A stretch of DNA of 38,460 nt from Synechococcales cyanobacterium SupBloom_Metag_052 (GTDB lineage Bacteria > Cyanobacteriota > Cyanobacteriia > PCC-6307 > Cyanobiaceae), in assembly GCA_016463595.1 (NCBI GenBank), contig JAEMQZ010000010.1:1-38460 (forward strand), read 5' to 3'. A model generated the notes under the pieces. That model was not told the origin of the DNA. It was given only the letters and a program-made list of their open reading frames with translations, and ran no database searches. Below are positions 8,868 through 18,387 of this stretch, piece by piece; within the stretch, counting starts at the first letter, position 1; every line of letters starts with the position of its first letter. The position numbers and the translations under genes are program-made.

Positions 8868-9944
8868 CTAAGTGGCTTGCAGCATCCTACTTAATTCTTC
8901 GGGTTTGCTGGCTTTCGCCAGACCTTCTTTGGCGCTGATAATGTTTTTATTGACCAAGATGGATAGGGCTTTTTCAAGGGTCTGCATGCCAAGTTGCCCG
9001 CCTGTTTGCATCTGAGAATAGAGCTGGGCTGTTTTGCCTTCACGAATTAAATTGGCGATGGCTGGTGTATTGATCATGATTTCCTGGGCCAGCACCCGGG
9101 CGTATTGACCAGGTAAGGGATTAAGGGCCTGGCATAGGGTCTGGCAAAAGATTCCCACCAGGCTGCTGCTGAGTTGGGTGCGAACCTGATTCATTTGTTC
9201 AGCGGGGAACACATCGAGAATGCGGTCGATGGTCTGGTGTGCTGAGCTGGTGTGCAGGGTACCAAAGACAAGGTGGCCGGTTTCGGCAGCAGTGATCGCT
9301 AGTTGGATGGTTTCAAGGTCACGCATTTCTCCAATTAGGATCACATCGGGGTCTTCCCGCAAAGCCGCCCGTAGGGCTGCACTGAAACTCTTGGTGTCTT
9401 CGTTGATTTGCCGCTGATGAATCAGGCTGAGGTCATTGACATAGGTGAATTCGATCGGATCCTCGATGGTAAGAATATGTTCGGCCCTGCTGTGGTTGAT
9501 GTGGTCCATCAAGGAGGCCAAGGTGGTGGTTTTCCCCGAGCCAGTGGGGCCGGTCACAAGAATCAGGCCCCTCGGTTTGCTGCAGGAGTCCACTACCACG
9601 GCCGGCAGGGCCAACTCTTCCGTGGTCGGAATATGGTTGCTGAGGGCGCGCAGGCAAGCGGCATAGGTGCCTCGTTGCCGGTAGGCATTAACGCGGAATC
9701 GGGCGATTCCCTTCAGTCCATAGGCACAGTCCAGTTCCCAGGTCTGCTCCAGTTGTTTGCGTTGGGAGTTGTTGACGAGCGAAAAAATTAATTGATTACA
9801 GTCCTGTTCTGTGAGCTTCTCTTCGCGCATGGGCGTCAGCCTTCCATTGAAACGTCCATAGGGGGGCTGGCCGACTGAGAGATGCAGGTCACTGCCACCC
9901 CCCTCCACCAGTTGGGTCATGAGGTCTTCGATCAGTAATTCCAT
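8868..9944 (-). CDS. pilT: Type IV pilus retraction ATPase PilT
   Basis: PilT is the hexameric cytoplasmic ATPase that disassembles the pilus, driving twitching and DNA uptake. The 358 residues show an N-terminal PAS-like domain, Walker A GPTGSGKTTT (132-141), the Asp box (EDPIEF, 161-166), Walker B region DPDVILIGEMRD (198-209) and the His box GHLVFGTLHTSSA. The C-terminal AIANLIREGK is the PilT-specific retraction motif (AIRNLIRE in other species), which separates PilT from PilB. It follows pilB after 168 AT-rich bases holding a strong hairpin and a good promoter, so pilT and pilC can probably be expressed without pilB. Confidence 0.97.
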   Translation of the reverse strand: MELLIEDLMTQLVEGGGSDLHLSVGQPPYGRFNGRLTPMREEKLTEQDCNQLIFSLVNNSQRKQLEQTWELDCAYGLKGIARFRVNAYRQRGTYAACLRALSNHIPTTEELALPAVVVDSCSKPRGLILVTGPTGSGKTTTLASLMDHINHSRAEHILTIEDPIEFTYVNDLSLIHQRQINEDTKSFSAALRAALREDPDVILIGEMRDLETIQLAITAAETGHLVFGTLHTSSAHQTIDRILDVFPAEQMNQVRTQLSSSLVGIFCQTLCQALNPLPGQYARVLAQEIMINTPAIANLIREGKTAQLYSQMQTGGQLGMQTLEKALSILVNKNIISAKEGLAKASKPEELSRMLQAT

Positions 9945-9973
9945 GGCTGTAAATCCCGGTCAAGATGGTGGTG

Positions 9974-10002
9974 ATTATCAATCAAATTAAAGTAATAAGC
10001 AA
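9974..10002 (-). promoter_or_regulatory. Predicted sigma-70-type promoter for pilT-pilC
   Basis: Reading the minus strand, a -35 element TTGCTT (9997-10002) and a -10 element GATAAT (9974-9979) are separated by exactly 17 bp. The -10 lies 29 bp upstream of the pilT start codon at 9944. The stretch is strikingly AT-rich compared with the rest of the window. Confidence 0.6.
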
Positions 10003-10059
10003 CCCTTTTAGGCCGAATTATTGGGTGTTTGCCTGAGGGTCTAGTTTCGGGATTAATGC

Positions 10060-10089
10060 GACTGTCGTCCGGTGGTCGGACGACTAGTC
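10060..10089 (-). terminator. Strong hairpin in the pilB 3' region
   Basis: GTCGTCCG (10064-10071) pairs perfectly with CGGACGAC (10077-10084) around a GTGGT loop. GACT (10060-10063) and AGTC (10086-10089) extend the stem after a one-base bulge. In pilB mRNA it begins 23 nt after the stop codon. There is no T-run after it, so it may be a terminator, a processing site or a 3' stabiliser between pilB and pilT. Confidence 0.5.
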
Positions 10090-10112
10090 ATTTTCAGTCT
10101 AGTTCCTTGGCG

Positions 10113-11921
10113 TTAATTCCTTGGAGTTAAGCAGTAGGGGCATTCCAGCCATTCATCCTGCATACCGGCGCCACAGCCCTTGCAACTGATCGCGTGCAGG
10201 GCCTTGGCCTTGCGCTCCGATTCAAGACCGGTATCGGTGAGAATCATCCGGCCAACCTCTTCTAGGGTGGTGTGGCCATTGCGAACCAGGTCAAGTCCGT
10301 AGCCGAGTAGGGTTATCATGCCATTTTCTATGGCCAGACGGCGTATCTGCTCCGTGCTTGCTTCCAGGGAGATGGCAGCGGTTAAAGCATCATTGATACG
10401 CAGGACTTCGTAGACACCAATTCGACCCTTGTACCCGAGACCTTTGCAGGTAGCGCAAGCTTTCTGATGGGGCTCAGTGCCGCGCTTTGCTTTGAAGAAG
10501 CTGATATTGGCTTCGCTATTGGCAAGCAAGCCAAAGCGACCTAGCTCCTGTTCGCTCGGATGGTAAGCAACACGACAGGTGGGACAAACGCGCCTGACGA
10601 GTCGTTGCGAAACGATGCCAATGAGGGAGGCGCTGATCAGGAACGGTTCTACCCCCATTTCCGCAAGTCGGGCAATGGCACTAGGAGCGTCATTGGCATG
10701 CAGGGTGGTTAATACCAGGTGACCGGTAAGGGCCGCTTCAACAGCGGTTTTGGCCGTTTCTAGATCTCTGGTTTCACCGACCAGCAGCACATCGGGATCC
10801 TGGCGCATGAACGCCCGTAGGGCCCGGGGAAAGTCGTAGCCTTTGTCGCGATTCACCTGGGTTTGGGAGATCCCCTTGAGGCTATATTCAATTGGATCCT
10901 CAACGGTTGATATGTTGATAGTTGGACTATTGCGTTCCGATAGGAGTGAATAGAGAGTTGTGGATTTACCCGATCCCGTCGGGCCGGTCACCAGGATCAT
11001 GCCGTAGGGCTTCGATCCCATATCCCTGACCACGGCTAGGGAGTCTTGATTGCTAATCAGTTTGTCGAGTCCTAGTTTGGTCGAACCGCTATCGAGCAGT
11101 CGCAGGCAGACTTTTTCGCCATAACGGGTTGGCAGGGTGCTGACCCGCAGATCGAAGACGCGGCCGCGGTACATGCGGCGAATGCGACCATCCTGGGGCA
11201 GTCGTCGTTCGGCGATATCTAGATCCGCCATGATTTTTAATCTGGACGTGATCGCTGGGATGATATTTTTGGGCAATACGGCGAGCTGTCCGAGCACGCC
11301 ATCGTGGCGTAAGCGAATGACTAGACCATCCTCTTGGGGTTCAACGTGGATATCGCTGGTGCCACTACTAAGGGCTTGAATCAATATCTTGTCAACCAGG
11401 TTGATGATGGGCGAGGAATTGGTTGTTTCCAGGTCCATGTTGGCGAAATTTTCCTCCTCTGGAGCAGCCTCAAGACTGGCTACCTGGTTGAGGTTGTCCA
11501 ACAATGAAAAGGGCTCATTGCTGGTGCTGCCATCGCCCGAATCAACCTGGAAGGACTCCTCTGCAGCCCTGCTTAAGCGTGTTTCTTCCAGAATCGCTTC
11601 GATATCCGTCTTCATCGCCAGACGCAGTTCCAGCCTCAGGCCTTGGCCTAGGGCGATGTCCTGGAGCCGGCCACGGTCTTCCTTTTCAAGGGTGGTGGGT
11701 ATCGCCACCACCAGCACGTCGTTGTGCTGACGAACTGGCAGGCAGGTGAACTCCTCGCATTGCTCCTGGCTGAGCGAGGGGCTCCAGCTCCAACGGATCG
11801 GCCCGGCCTCGCCCAGTTCGGCCGTTGTCAGCAACCGTTCCCCCAAGAGCAGCTCCACTTCGAGCCTCTTCTGCAGGGGATCGCTGGCTACGGGTACGGG
11901 CCGAGAAGGGGTCAAGGCCAT
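10113..11921 (-). CDS. pilB: Type IV pilus assembly ATPase PilB with extra C-terminal zinc-ribbon
   Basis: PilB is the hexameric motor that drives pilin polymerisation. The 602 residues comprise an N-terminal MshEN-like region (about 20-115), an acidic linker, and the GspE core from about 170. Walker A is GPTGSGKST (313-321), the Asp box EDPIEY (341-346) and Walker B ends in VGETRD (381-386). The normal PilB zinc motif is present: C446/C449 and C489/C492. Beyond the usual end there is a further Cys pair set, C580-X2-C583-X10-C594-X2-C597, resembling a small zinc-ribbon; this is unusual for a GspE-type ATPase. It is the first gene of the minus-strand pil block and diverges from grpE across 105 bp. 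Local GC is low (42% in 10861-10920) relative to grpE/dnaJ. Confidence 0.96.
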   Translation of the reverse strand: MALTPSRPVPVASDPLQKRLEVELLLGERLLTTAELGEAGPIRWSWSPSLSQEQCEEFTCLPVRQHNDVLVVAIPTTLEKEDRGRLQDIALGQGLRLELRLAMKTDIEAILEETRLSRAAEESFQVDSGDGSTSNEPFSLLDNLNQVASLEAAPEEENFANMDLETTNSSPIINLVDKILIQALSSGTSDIHVEPQEDGLVIRLRHDGVLGQLAVLPKNIIPAITSRLKIMADLDIAERRLPQDGRIRRMYRGRVFDLRVSTLPTRYGEKVCLRLLDSGSTKLGLDKLISNQDSLAVVRDMGSKPYGMILVTGPTGSGKSTTLYSLLSERNSPTINISTVEDPIEYSLKGISQTQVNRDKGYDFPRALRAFMRQDPDVLLVGETRDLETAKTAVEAALTGHLVLTTLHANDAPSAIARLAEMGVEPFLISASLIGIVSQRLVRRVCPTCRVAYHPSEQELGRFGLLANSEANISFFKAKRGTEPHQKACATCKGLGYKGRIGVYEVLRINDALTAAISLEASTEQIRRLAIENGMITLLGYGLDLVRNGHTTLEEVGRMILTDTGLESERKAKALHAISCKGCGAGMQDEWLECPYCLTPRN

Positions 11922-12026
11922 GGCTTGGAGGGACCAGGCAGACCTGGGAGGTGCGGGCTTCCCCCGCTTGTGGGTAGAGCCCGTGAGAATCCAACATGTC
12001 TAGGTCAGATCCTCGCTTCAGTCAGC

Positions 12027-12728
12027 ATGAGCGGCGAAACAAACAATCCCCACGACTCCGCTGCCGAGGCCGTTAGTGCCGCGCCGGCCGACCTGTCCTC
12101 TGACCAGTCTCCTGGGGTTGGGGCCGAAGGTCCTGCCCTGGAGGCCATTCCCGATCCGGAAAGCGAGGGCGATGGGGCCAGCGAGGGAGGGTCCGTTTCC
12201 GGCTCCAGGGAAGAGCAGTTGGAGGCGGAACTAACGGCCCTGCGCAGCGAAAACGAGAGCCTGCGCTCCCAGTCCCTGCGGATTGCCGCCGATTTCGACA
12301 ACTTCCGCAAGCGCCAGTCCCGTGAACAGCAGGACCAACGCCTGCAGATCACCTGCTCAACCCTCACCGAGATCCTGCCGGTGGTGGACAACTTTGAGCG
12401 GGCCCGCCAGCAGCTTGAACCCCAGCACGAGGAGGCCCAGGGCCTGCATCGCAGCTACCAGGGGCTTTATAAGCAGCTGGTTGACGTGTTCAAGCAGCTG
12501 GGGGTATCGCCCATGCGGGTGGAGGGCGAACCCTTCGATCCCAGCCTGCATGAGGCCGTCATGCGCGAGCCCAGCGACGAGCATCCCGAGGATGTGGTGA
12601 TTGCCGAACTCCAACGGGGCTATCACCTCGATGGCCGGGTTCTGCGCCATGCCCTGGTCAAGGTGTCGATGGGACCAGGCCCCTCGGCAGCGGCTACGGC
12701 AACGGCCGGCTCCAGCGAAGGCGATTGA
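12027..12728 (+). CDS. grpE: Nucleotide exchange factor GrpE
   Basis: GrpE releases ADP from DnaK so that the chaperone cycle can continue. The 233-residue protein has an acidic, low-complexity N-terminus (1-60), a long coiled coil (about 60-115, containing [15 protein letters not shown]) and the C-terminal beta-wing domain with [14 protein letters not shown]. The ATG at 12027 fits; the open frame runs further upstream but overlaps pilB antisense and is not protein-like. dnaJ follows after 42 bp. No CIRCE element (TTAGCACTC-N9-GAGTGCTAA) is visible in the 105-bp gap to pilB, so HrcA control at this site is not supported. Confidence 0.95.
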   Translation: MSGETNNPHDSAAEAVSAAPADLSSDQSPGVGAEGPALEAIPDPESEGDGASEGGSVSGSREEQLEAELTALRSENESLRSQSLRIAADFDNFRKRQSREQQDQRLQITCSTLTEILPVVDNFERARQQLEPQHEEAQGLHRSYQGLYKQLVDVFKQLGVSPMRVEGEPFDPSLHEAVMREPSDEHPEDVVIAELQRGYHLDGRVLRHALVKVSMGPGPSAAATATAGSSEGD

Positions 12729-12770
12729 GCCAGTTCACGGGTTTTAGGGTTCCACTAATAGAGCTGAGCG

Positions 12771-13901
12771 ATGGCGGATTATTACGACCTCTTGGGGGTC
12801 AGCCGGGATGCGGACCCCGAGACCCTCAAGCGGGCCTATCGCCGCATGGCCCGGCAGTACCACCCCGATGTCAACAAGGATCCTGGGGCTGAGGACAAGT
12901 TCAAGGAGATCGGCCGCGCCTACGGGGTGCTCAGCGATCCCCAGACCCGCAGTCGCTACGACCAGTTCGGTGAGGCCGGCCTGGGCGGAGGCGGTGGCAT
13001 GCCCGACATGGGCGACATGGGAGGGTTTGCCGACCTGTTTGAAACCTTCTTCAGTGGCTTCGGCGGCGGCGCCAGCCAGGGCGGCGGCGGCGGTCCCCGG
13101 CGCCGCGGGCCCCGTCAGGGCGACGACCTGCGCTTCGATTTGACAATCAGCTTCAGCGAGGCGATTGCTGGCCAGGAAAAGGAAGTTCAGATCCGGCACC
13201 TGGAAACCTGCACCACCTGCAAGGGCTCGGGTGCCAAGGCCGGCAGCGGCCCCACCACCTGCGGCACCTGCTCTGGAGCTGGCCAGGTGCGACGCGCCAC
13301 CCGCACCCCCTTCGGCAGTTTTACCCAGGTGGCCGCCTGTCCCACCTGTGAGGGCACCGGTGAGGTGATTGCCGACCCCTGCAATGCCTGTGGCGGCCAG
13401 GGCCTGCAACAGGTGCGCAAGAAGCTACGCATCAACATTCCCGCCGGGGTTGATACCGGCACCCGGCTGCGGGTTTCCAACGAGGGCAACGCTGGTCAGC
13501 GGGGTGGCCCGGCCGGTGATTTGTACGTGTTTCTCACGGTTCAGTCCCATCCCCAGCTGCGGCGCGACGGGATCACGATCCACTCCGAGGTCACGGTCAA
13601 TTATCTGCAGGCGATCCTGGGCGACAAGATTGAGGTGGAGACCGTTGACGGACCCCAGGCCCTGGACCTGCCGGCCGGAACCCAGCCGGGGGCGGTGCTC
13701 AACCTCATTGGCAAAGGGGTGCCGAAACTCGGCAACCCCGTGGCCCGGGGCAACCACCTGATCACTATCAAGGTGCAGCTGCCCACCAAGCTCAATGGTG
13801 AGGAGCGCAACTTGCTGGAGGAACTAGCCGGCCACCACAGCGCCAAGGGCCAGAAGCATCCCCACAAGAGCGGCCTGTTTGGCGGCCTGTTCGGTGGTTG
13901 A
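12771..13901 (+). CDS. dnaJ: Chaperone protein DnaJ, type I
   Basis: The 376-residue co-chaperone stimulates DnaK ATPase activity and delivers unfolded clients. It has a J domain (1-67) with HPD at 31-33, a Gly/Met-rich linker (about 70-115), and four complete zinc-binding CXXCXGXG repeats at C147/C150, C164/C167, C190/C193 and C204/C207. Two beta-barrel client-binding domains and a Gly-rich C-terminal tail follow. All type I features are intact. It is in the grpE-dnaJ-tusA-like-rsgA group. Possible starts of the next gene (TTG 13879, GTG 13894) overlap the 3' end of dnaJ, suggesting translational coupling. Confidence 0.96.
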   Translation: MADYYDLLGVSRDADPETLKRAYRRMARQYHPDVNKDPGAEDKFKEIGRAYGVLSDPQTRSRYDQFGEAGLGGGGGMPDMGDMGGFADLFETFFSGFGGGASQGGGGGPRRRGPRQGDDLRFDLTISFSEAIAGQEKEVQIRHLETCTTCKGSGAKAGSGPTTCGTCSGAGQVRRATRTPFGSFTQVAACPTCEGTGEVIADPCNACGGQGLQQVRKKLRINIPAGVDTGTRLRVSNEGNAGQRGGPAGDLYVFLTVQSHPQLRRDGITIHSEVTVNYLQAILGDKIEVETVDGPQALDLPAGTQPGAVLNLIGKGVPKLGNPVARGNHLITIKVQLPTKLNGEERNLLEELAGHHSAKGQKHPHKSGLFGGLFGG

Positions 13902-13926
13902 TTCGTCCCAGGGCGATGACTGGGCC

Positions 13927-14199
13927 ATGGGGACAGGCGCCCAGGCTCCCCAGGAAGGGGCCCAACCGACGCTTCGCCAGAGCCTGGATCTGCGCGGCAC
14001 GGCCTGTCCGGTCAACTTCATCCGCACCCGCCTGGCCCTGGAAACGATCGAGCCTGGGGCCTGGTTGCAGGTGGATCTCGACGCTGGGGAGCCCGAGCGC
14101 CTGGTGGCTGATGGCCTGCGCCAGGCCGGCCACCAGGTAGAGATCACGTCCCTGGAGGACGGTGCCGTGCGCCTGCTGATCTGCCGCCATGGGGGCTGA
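13927..14199 (+). CDS. TusA-family sulfur-carrier protein
   Basis: The 90-residue protein matches the SirA/TusA fold: LDLRGTACPVNFIRTRLALE, with the signature Cys-Pro pair at 27-28, followed by an alternating beta-alpha pattern ending RLLICRHGG. TusA carries persulfide sulfur in tRNA 2-thiolation or molybdenum-cofactor pathways; the actual role here is not shown, since no tusBCDE or mnmA lies nearby. The ATG at 13927 was preferred because it gives a family-like length, but GTG 13894 and TTG 13879 in the same frame overlap dnaJ and would couple translation. The rsgA start codon lies 11 bp inside its end. Confidence 0.8.
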   Translation: MGTGAQAPQEGAQPTLRQSLDLRGTACPVNFIRTRLALETIEPGAWLQVDLDAGEPERLVADGLRQAGHQVEITSLEDGAVRLLICRHGG

Positions 14200-15316
14200 G
14201 GCGCCGCAAACGGTCGACGGCTCCTCCCCAGACAGCGCATCTGCCTGCGGGTTAGTGGTGGCCCTGGAGGCTAATTTCTGCCGGGTGGCTTTGGAGTCCC
14301 CTGGCCCGGGGGGCGTGAAACAGCTGCTCTGCGTGCGCCGCACCCGCCTGGGCAAGACGGGCCAGCAGATCTGCGTGGGCGATCGGGTCCAGGTGGAGGG
14401 GGTCGACTGGACCTCCCGCCGGGGCGCCGTGGCGGCGGTGGCGCCCCGCACCAGCCTGCTGGCCCGGCCGGCGGTGGCTAACTGCAACCGGGTGGTGGTG
14501 GTGATGGCCCTGGTGCAGCCCGACCTCGATCCGATCCAGCTCACCCGTTTCCTGCTCACGGCCGAAGCCACCGGGGTCCAGGTGGATCTGGTGCTCACCA
14601 AGGCCGATCTCCTGGCGCCGGAGCTGCTCCAGGAGTGGCGCCAGCGCCTGGGCGCCTGGGGCTACGAGCCCTGGCTGGTATCTGCCCAAACGGGCGCCGG
14701 GATCGAGCCCCTACGCCAGCACTTGGCGGAGCCGGGGATTGCCGTGCTTTGCGGCCCCTCCGGGGTGGGTAAGAGCAGCCTTCTCAATGCCCTGGTGCCC
14801 GATCTGGCCCTGCGGGTGGGGGCGGTGTCCGGGCGCCTGCAGCGGGGTCGCCATACCACCCGCCACGTGGAGTTGTTTGCCATTGGCGGCGGCGGCCTTC
14901 TCGCCGACACCCCCGGTTTCAACCGGCCTGACCTACCGCCGGATCCAGGGGCGCTGGTGGGGTTATTCCCCGAGGTGCGGGGGCGCCTGGGCGCGGGCGG
15001 TTGCCGCTTCACCAATTGCTTGCACCAGGGTGATCCCGGCTGCGTCGTTGGCAGCGACTGGCCCCGCTATCCCCATTATTTGCAGTGCTTACAGCAGGTG
15101 CTCGCCCAGGAGGCTGCAGTCCAATCCCGGCCCGCCGAACCGGGCCTCAAGCAGCGCGGTGGCCGCTCGGAGCCGCGTCTCGATCCGCGCCTGCGCCAGC
15201 TGTCCCGTAAGCGCCAGCGCCAGGCGGATGGACCCCAGGGTGAGGACTCCGCCGCCGATCTGGTGGCAGAGGAGGCGGAGGATCGGGACCTGGATCGGGG
15301 GCCGGCGGCTCCCTGA
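14189..15316 (+). CDS. rsgA: Ribosome small-subunit biogenesis GTPase RsgA
   Basis: RsgA is a circularly permuted GTPase that checks and releases late 30S assembly intermediates. The 375 residues show an N-terminal OB fold, then the permuted motif order: TKAD (G4, 137-140) comes before GPSGVGKSS (G1, 189-197) and DTPGF (G3). The zinc knuckle ligands are C272, C277, H279 and C285. A basic, low-complexity C-terminal tail of about 60 residues (RQLSRKRQRQADG) probably binds RNA. The ATG at 14189 overlaps the TusA-like gene by 11 bp. The gene ends 32 bp from the convergent ebfC. Confidence 0.95.
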   Translation: MGAEAPQTVDGSSPDSASACGLVVALEANFCRVALESPGPGGVKQLLCVRRTRLGKTGQQICVGDRVQVEGVDWTSRRGAVAAVAPRTSLLARPAVANCNRVVVVMALVQPDLDPIQLTRFLLTAEATGVQVDLVLTKADLLAPELLQEWRQRLGAWGYEPWLVSAQTGAGIEPLRQHLAEPGIAVLCGPSGVGKSSLLNALVPDLALRVGAVSGRLQRGRHTTRHVELFAIGGGGLLADTPGFNRPDLPPDPGALVGLFPEVRGRLGAGGCRFTNCLHQGDPGCVVGSDWPRYPHYLQCLQQVLAQEAAVQSRPAEPGLKQRGGRSEPRLDPRLRQLSRKRQRQADGPQGEDSAADLVAEEAEDRDLDRGPAAP

Positions 15317-15328
15317 ACCCGGCTCCAA

Positions 15329-15340
15329 GGCCCTAGGGCC
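15329..15340. repeat. 12-bp palindrome in the rsgA/ebfC convergent gap
   Basis: GGCCCTAGGGCC is a perfect palindrome in the 32-bp spacer between two convergent stop codons. It has the same core as the 26-bp palindrome at 4496-4521. It could serve as a weak bidirectional hairpin. Confidence 0.55.
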
Positions 15341-15348
15341 GGCCCGCC

Positions 15349-15690
15349 TTAGCCCCCCATGCCGGGGAGGTTGAGGTTGAGGCCGCCGGTGAGCTCCTCC
15401 ATGCGTTCTTTCATCGTGGCGGTAGAACGGTCGTAGGCGGCCTTGAGGGCCTCCAGCACGGCCACTTCGGTGGCCCCAGCCCCGTCGGCCACGAGCTCGG
15501 GGGCCAGTCGCACCCGCAGGGGTTGCTGGTTGCCCGAGACCCAGACGCTGGCGCGGCCATCGCTGCTGCTGCCCTCCAGTTCCATTGCATCCAGTTCTTC
15601 CTGGAGTTTCTGGGCGTCCTGTTGGATCTGCTGGGCCTTGCGGAACGCTTCGGTGAGCTGGCCGAAATTGGGAAGTCCGAAGCCGGCCAT
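15349..15690 (-). CDS. YbaB/EbfC-family nucleoid-associated protein
   Basis: The 113-residue protein matches the YbaB/EbfC family: an amphipathic first helix ([20 protein letters not shown]), a central three-strand sheet containing [17 protein letters not shown], and a last helix ([18 protein letters not shown]). Family members bind DNA as tweezer-like dimers and influence nucleoid structure and transcription. It is the third gene of the minus-strand run murC-murB-ebfC, 53 bp after murB, which is an unusual partner for cell-wall genes but one I recall in other picocyanobacteria. It converges on rsgA. Confidence 0.9.
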   Translation of the reverse strand: MAGFGLPNFGQLTEAFRKAQQIQQDAQKLQEELDAMELEGSSSDGRASVWVSGNQQPLRVRLAPELVADGAGATEVAVLEALKAAYDRSTATMKERMEELTGGLNLNLPGMGG

Positions 15691-15743
15691 TCAGGCAAAA
15701 AGCAAGGTTAGTTCAGGCTAAACCCTGCGGCCCGGCCGGGCTT

Positions 15744-16688
15744 TCAGCTGGCCTGGGCGGACTCCCCAAAGCTGCCGAGCCGCTGGACCTCCGGGTGTAG
15801 GTCGATGGCGTGGGCCTGGCGAACCCGCTGCTGCACTAGGGCGATCAGCTGGTCCATGTCGCTGGCCCGGGCTGAGCCGGTGTTGACGATGAAATTGGCA
15901 TGGAGGGTTGAAACCTCGGCGCCGCCGACGCTGAGGCCTTTAAGGCCCAACGCTTCGATGAGTTGGCCCGCTTTCTGGGGTTCTGGGTTGCGGAAGACGC
16001 TGCCACAGCTGGGTTGTTGGTAGGGCTGGCTACTCGTGCGGCTGCGCAGGTTGGCGCTGGTGCGCTGGCCCACCGCGGCGGGATCGAGGCCGGCCCGCAG
16101 CCGGAAGCGGGCCGAAAGCACCAGCAGGGGCTCCTGCTGCAGCCGGCTGTGCCGGTAGGCAAAGGCCAGGTCACGGCTAGCCAGCACAAAGGGTTCGCCA
16201 TCGCCATTGGGATCAAACACGGTCACGTCCTCCAGCCACTCGCTGGTGCAGCCCCCCTGGGCGCCCGCATTCATCACCACGGCGCCTCCCACGGTGCCGG
16301 GGATGCCCACGGCCCATTCCAGGCCGCCCAGGCCGGCGCGGGCGGCCCGGCGGGCCAGGGTGGGGATCGGTTCCCCGGCCTGGGCTTCGATCAGGCCCGT
16401 GGCGCCATCGAGCTGGCTGCCCTGGAGCCGCCGTTGGCAGAGGGTCAGGCCGGCCAGGCCCTGGTCGCTAATCAGCAGGTTGGAGCCGGCGCCGATCACC
16501 TGCAGGGGCAGGCCCTGGCGCCGGGCCCAGCGGGCCAGGGCGATCACCTGGTCGTTGGCTTCGGGTTCCGAGAACCACTGGGCCGCTCCCCCCACCCGCC
16601 AGGTGGTGAACTCGGCCAGGTTCACCGCCGACCGCAGACCAGGGGGAAGCCCAGCTCCCAGCTCCGCAGGCAGGGCAGCGGTCTCCAT
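15744..16688 (-). CDS. murB: UDP-N-acetylmuramate dehydrogenase MurB
   Basis: MurB reduces UDP-GlcNAc-enolpyruvate to UDP-MurNAc using FAD and NADPH in the cytosol. The 314 residues show the FAD-domain motifs [12 protein letters not shown] (64-75) and [16 protein letters not shown] (128-143), Y178-R179 in the substrate site, and the catalytic Ser230 in CGSVFRNP. A Glu near the end (E300, HPEVQRLG) completes the site. YR and GSVFRNP together indicate a type II (Bacillus-like) MurB. Its start lies only 3 bp after the murC stop, so the two are co-transcribed and probably translationally coupled. Confidence 0.96.
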   Translation of the reverse strand: METAALPAELGAGLPPGLRSAVNLAEFTTWRVGGAAQWFSEPEANDQVIALARWARRQGLPLQVIGAGSNLLISDQGLAGLTLCQRRLQGSQLDGATGLIEAQAGEPIPTLARRAARAGLGGLEWAVGIPGTVGGAVVMNAGAQGGCTSEWLEDVTVFDPNGDGEPFVLASRDLAFAYRHSRLQQEPLLVLSARFRLRAGLDPAAVGQRTSANLRSRTSSQPYQQPSCGSVFRNPEPQKAGQLIEALGLKGLSVGGAEVSTLHANFIVNTGSARASDMDQLIALVQQRVRQAHAIDLHPEVQRLGSFGESAQAS

Positions 16689-16691
16689 GGC

Positions 16692-18251
16692 TTAGGCCGC
16701 CAGGGCCAGGGGGCTTGGCCGTTCTTCGAGCCGTTGCAAGCGGTTCCAGAGCCCGTTGACATCCCCAGCCCCCATGGCCAGCACCAGATCGCCTGCCACA
16801 GTGCTGAGCCCGACTTGATCGGCTAGGTCGTCTAGGTCCAGGGCCACGCTCACGGCCAGATCCGGGCGGATTCGCCGGACCTCGGCGGCCAGGGCTTCAC
16901 TGGAGATGCCAGCGATCGCGGCTTCGCCGGCGGTGTAGAGGGGGGCGAGCACCAGGGCATCGGCCTGGCTGAGGGCTTGGGCAAAGCCCTGCAGGAACTG
17001 GGCCGTGCGCGTGTAGCGATGGGGCTGGAACACGGCCACAAGCCGCTGGGGCGGGCTGGGCAGGGGGCTGCGGCCGCTGCTCACCATCAGCCGGGCCATG
17101 GCCAGGGTGGCCGCCACCTCGCTGGGATGGTGGGCGTAGTCATCAACGATCTGGCGGCCCTGCCAGGTGCCGCGGTAATCGAAGCGGCGACCGGGGGCCT
17201 GCAGGCTGGCCAGGGCCTCGCACAGTTCGGCGAAGGGCACTCCCTGGAGGCGACAGGCCGCCAGGGCACCGGTGGCGTTGCTGAGGTTGTGCAGGCCAGG
17301 CAGGGGCAAGGTGAAACGGCCCACCAGTTGGCCCGCTTCGTGGAAATCGGCCACGCAGCTGTCGCCATTGAGTTGCACCGGGATCGCGGCGAAGTCCACC
17401 GCTTCTGCCTGCACGACCGACCACCAGGCCTGGGCCTTGAAGTGCTGCCGCAGGACCGGGCAATCCCAGTTGGCCAGCAGGCTCTGGCAGCCCTGGGCGA
17501 ATTGCTGCAGGGTGCTGATCAGGGCGTCTAGATCCGGGTAGTGGTCCGTGTGGTCCAGCTCCAGGTTTGTGATCACCCCCAGGCTTGCGGGAAATTTCAC
17601 CAGGGAGCCATCGGATTCGTCGGCTTCGGCCACCAGCAGGGCGCCGGCGCCACTGCGGCCATTGCTGCCGAAGGCGGGCACGATGCCGCCGATCACGGCC
17701 GTGGGGTCCTGGTTGGTGCCCGCCAGCAGGGTGGCCACCATGGTGCTGGTGGTGGTTTTGCCGTGGCTGCCGGCAATGGCAATGGCGCTCTGGGAGCGGA
17801 TCAGGGCGCCAAGCACGTCGGAGCGATGGCATACCTCAAGGCCGAGTCGCCGGGCCTCCATCAGTTCGGGATTGGAGCTGGGCACGGCAGAACTCACCAC
17901 CACCAGGGGCCTGGGGGCCGGCTGGGCTTGCCCAGGTTCAGCAGAGTGGGGCGCAGCGGGGGATGGGTTGGCCAAGATCGCCGTGATCGTGGCGGCGCTT
18001 TGGTGCGCAAAGACACGCACGCCCCGGCTGCGCAGGTCCGCCAAGACGGCGTTGTCCTTGGGATCGGATCCGCTGATCCCAAAGCCCCGATCGGCCAGGA
18101 TCCCGGCGATCGCTGACATCCCGATGCCGCCAACCCCAATGAAGTGGAGAGGCTGCTGACGATCGAGGGTCAGGGCCAAGGGCAGCTCTCCAGGACTGGA
18201 CGACGTTAATCCGGGAAGCTCTCCTTTTCGCTTGCTTGCAGCGTCCCGCAA
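16692..18251 (-). CDS. murC: UDP-N-acetylmuramate--L-alanine ligase MurC
   Basis: MurC adds L-alanine to UDP-MurNAc with ATP, starting the peptidoglycan stem peptide. Motifs in order are the Rossmann [14 protein letters not shown] (about 37-50), the ATP loop [11 protein letters not shown], a central HTDHYPD and the C-terminal FQPHRYTRT. The open frame begins with TTG at 18251 (519 residues), but the first 25 or so residues are not conserved-looking. A second TTG at 18177-18179, 6 nt after GGAGAG, precedes [18 protein letters not shown] and would give 495 residues; I consider it at least as likely. The gene heads the murC-murB-ebfC operon and diverges from gap2 across about 136 bp. Confidence 0.95.
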   Translation of the reverse strand: MRDAASKRKGELPGLTSSSPGELPLALTLDRQQPLHFIGVGGIGMSAIAGILADRGFGISGSDPKDNAVLADLRSRGVRVFAHQSAATITAILANPSPAAPHSAEPGQAQPAPRPLVVVSSAVPSSNPELMEARRLGLEVCHRSDVLGALIRSQSAIAIAGSHGKTTTSTMVATLLAGTNQDPTAVIGGIVPAFGSNGRSGAGALLVAEADESDGSLVKFPASLGVITNLELDHTDHYPDLDALISTLQQFAQGCQSLLANWDCPVLRQHFKAQAWWSVVQAEAVDFAAIPVQLNGDSCVADFHEAGQLVGRFTLPLPGLHNLSNATGALAACRLQGVPFAELCEALASLQAPGRRFDYRGTWQGRQIVDDYAHHPSEVAATLAMARLMVSSGRSPLPSPPQRLVAVFQPHRYTRTAQFLQGFAQALSQADALVLAPLYTAGEAAIAGISSEALAAEVRRIRPDLAVSVALDLDDLADQVGLSTVAGDLVLAMGAGDVNGLWNRLQRLEERPSPLALAA

Positions 18252-18335
18252 AGCTTGACGTCCAAACCGCTGCGAGCACGATTCGGCACGGCCGGGCCGC
18301 CTAGCTCAATTCCAAGGAGCTGGCAACCATTTCTG

Positions 18336-18341
18336 TATGAT
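18336..18341 (+). promoter_or_regulatory. Possible -10 element of gap2
   Basis: TATGAT lies 46 bp upstream of the gap2 ATG in the murC/gap2 divergent region. No good -35 hexamer sits at 16-18 bp spacing, so this may be an extended or activator-dependent promoter. Confidence 0.35.
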
Positions 18342-18387
18342 CGGCAGCCAAATCCGATCTTCCTAGCGGGTTTCTCCCCTTTCTGCC

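Noticed and set aside
11922-12026. CIRCE heat-shock operator before grpE
   Set aside because: Neither TTAGCACTC nor GAGTGCTAA is present in the spacer.
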